Of a stretch of 13,106 nt of DNA, positions 12,636 to 13,106 are shown piece by piece. The notes under the pieces were generated by a model. It saw nothing but the letters and a program-made list of their open reading frames with translations. It did no database searches and was not told the origin of the DNA. The translations under genes were made by a program, and so were the position numbers. The stretch's first letter is position 1. Every line of letters starts with the position of its first letter. Source of the DNA: JBLHKE01 sp047619485 (lineage in GTDB: Bacteria; Verrucomicrobiota; Verrucomicrobiia; Verrucomicrobiales; DEV007); contig JBLHKE010000139.1 in assembly GCA_047619485.1 (NCBI GenBank), forward strand, positions 1-13,106. Reading direction: 5' to 3'.

Positions 12636-13106
12636 CTAGCGTTTCGGAAGATCTCCGCCGTGGCGGATGTCCATCGCAGACTCGGTGTAAATCGTGTCTT
12701 GGGCGATGTTTTTGGCATGGTCACCGACGCGCTCGACGAAGCGAATGATGAACTGCAGGTCGAGGTAGTCCTTGATGTGCTCAGGATTTTCTTCCATGCG
12801 CTTGGTAAGCTTCTTGGCGGTCTCTTTGTAGGCCGCGTCGATTTCCTTGTCGCGCTGCTGGATAGCGATCGCTTCGTCCACCTGGCCATCCAAGGCAAAT
12901 CCGGCGACAGCATCGTGTAGTAGTGTTGCGGCGAGATCGTAGATTGGCTCGACTAGGCGAGTCTCTGGGATCGCCGCGTTCTTGTTCATCTTGCGCGCCC
13001 GTTTGGCGATCCCGACCGCCTGGTCGGCGACTCGCTCGAGGTTGCTCGACACCTTCATCGCTGAAATCACCTTACGGAGGTCGTGGGCGACGGGGTTGTA
13101 GAGGGC
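12636..13106 (-). CDS. phoU: PhoU phosphate-signalling protein, cut by right edge
   Basis: The C-terminal 156 residues of a PhoU protein (family length about 220-240); the N-terminus lies beyond the window, since the frame stays open to 13106. PhoU is a cytoplasmic all-helical protein that links the Pst phosphate transporter to the PhoR kinase and represses the Pho regulon when phosphate is plentiful. Two copies of the helical metal-binding signature are visible: NPVAHDLRKVISAMKVSSN with ERVADQA in the first repeat (reading through the GTG at 13070, which is not the true start) and YLDLQFIIRFVERVGDHAKN in the second. The E-R-x-x-D motif of each repeat is intact. Pst or PhoB/R genes are probably upstream outside the window. 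Confidence 0.93.
   Translation of the reverse strand, partial: ALYNPVAHDLRKVISAMKVSSNLERVADQAVGIAKRARKMNKNAAIPETRLVEPIYDLAATLLHDAVAGFALDGQVDEAIAIQQRDKEIDAAYKETAKKLTKRMEENPEHIKDYLDLQFIIRFVERVGDHAKNIAQDTIYTESAMDIRHGGDLPKR

Noticed and set aside
13070..13070. GTG at 13070 as the start of phoU
   Set aside because: The frame continues to the window edge with the conserved NPVAHDLRK motif, so the true start is outside.

Overview
The window is about 13.1 kb of moderately high-GC bacterial DNA. It carries nine complete protein genes that I can place in a family or fold, one complete gene I cannot place, and one gene cut by the right edge. I saw no rRNA, tRNA, CRISPR array or insertion sequence. The gene content suggests a Gram-negative-like bacterium of the PVC group, most likely Verrucomicrobiota. 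The reasons are eukaryote-like glycogen enzymes (a GBE1-like branching enzyme and a UGP2-like UDP-glucose pyrophosphorylase), generally weak Shine-Dalgarno sequences, and small lineage-type hypothetical genes. This assignment is inference; no marker gene proves it.

Left part (56-2226): a soluble orphan hybrid histidine kinase (PAS, HisKA/HATPase, proline-rich linker, REC) on the minus strand diverges from a small DUF423 membrane protein. They are separated by a 140-base AT-rich region that contains a triple AGTATA/TATACT inverted-repeat array.

Centre (2384-7675): four plus-strand genes form what looks like a complete glycogen-building cassette. They are a 93-residue stand-alone glycogen-binding protein (CBM48, AMPK-beta-like), a GT5 glycogen synthase, a GH13 branching enzyme that reads like the eukaryotic subfamily, and a eukaryotic-type UTP-glucose-1-phosphate uridylyltransferase. 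There is no ADP-glucose pyrophosphorylase (GlgC) here. The proposed route is therefore glucose-1-P to UDP-glucose, then to alpha-1,4-glucan, then to branched glycogen, with the CBM48 protein as a possible targeting or regulatory partner. This is the most interesting part of the window.

Right-centre (7676-9877): a looser stretch holds three minus-strand genes separated by two gene-free gaps of just over 300 bases. They are a small unrecognised membrane protein, a secreted rhodanese-like protein with an odd C-terminal tail, and a SUKH (SMI1/KNR4)-like protein whose last third may be frame-shifted. It looks like accessory material between two conserved blocks.

Right part (9878-13106): a GT28 glycosyltransferase of the MGDG-synthase/UgtP type is translationally coupled (ATGA overlap) to a YihX-like HAD phosphatase, both on the minus strand. 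Diverging from them is an exported or membrane-anchored peptidoglycan amidase (Amidase_2/PGRP fold). It converges on a PhoU gene that runs off the right edge. The gap between amidase and PhoU holds a cluster of hairpins that may be a repetitive extragenic palindrome or a bidirectional terminator.
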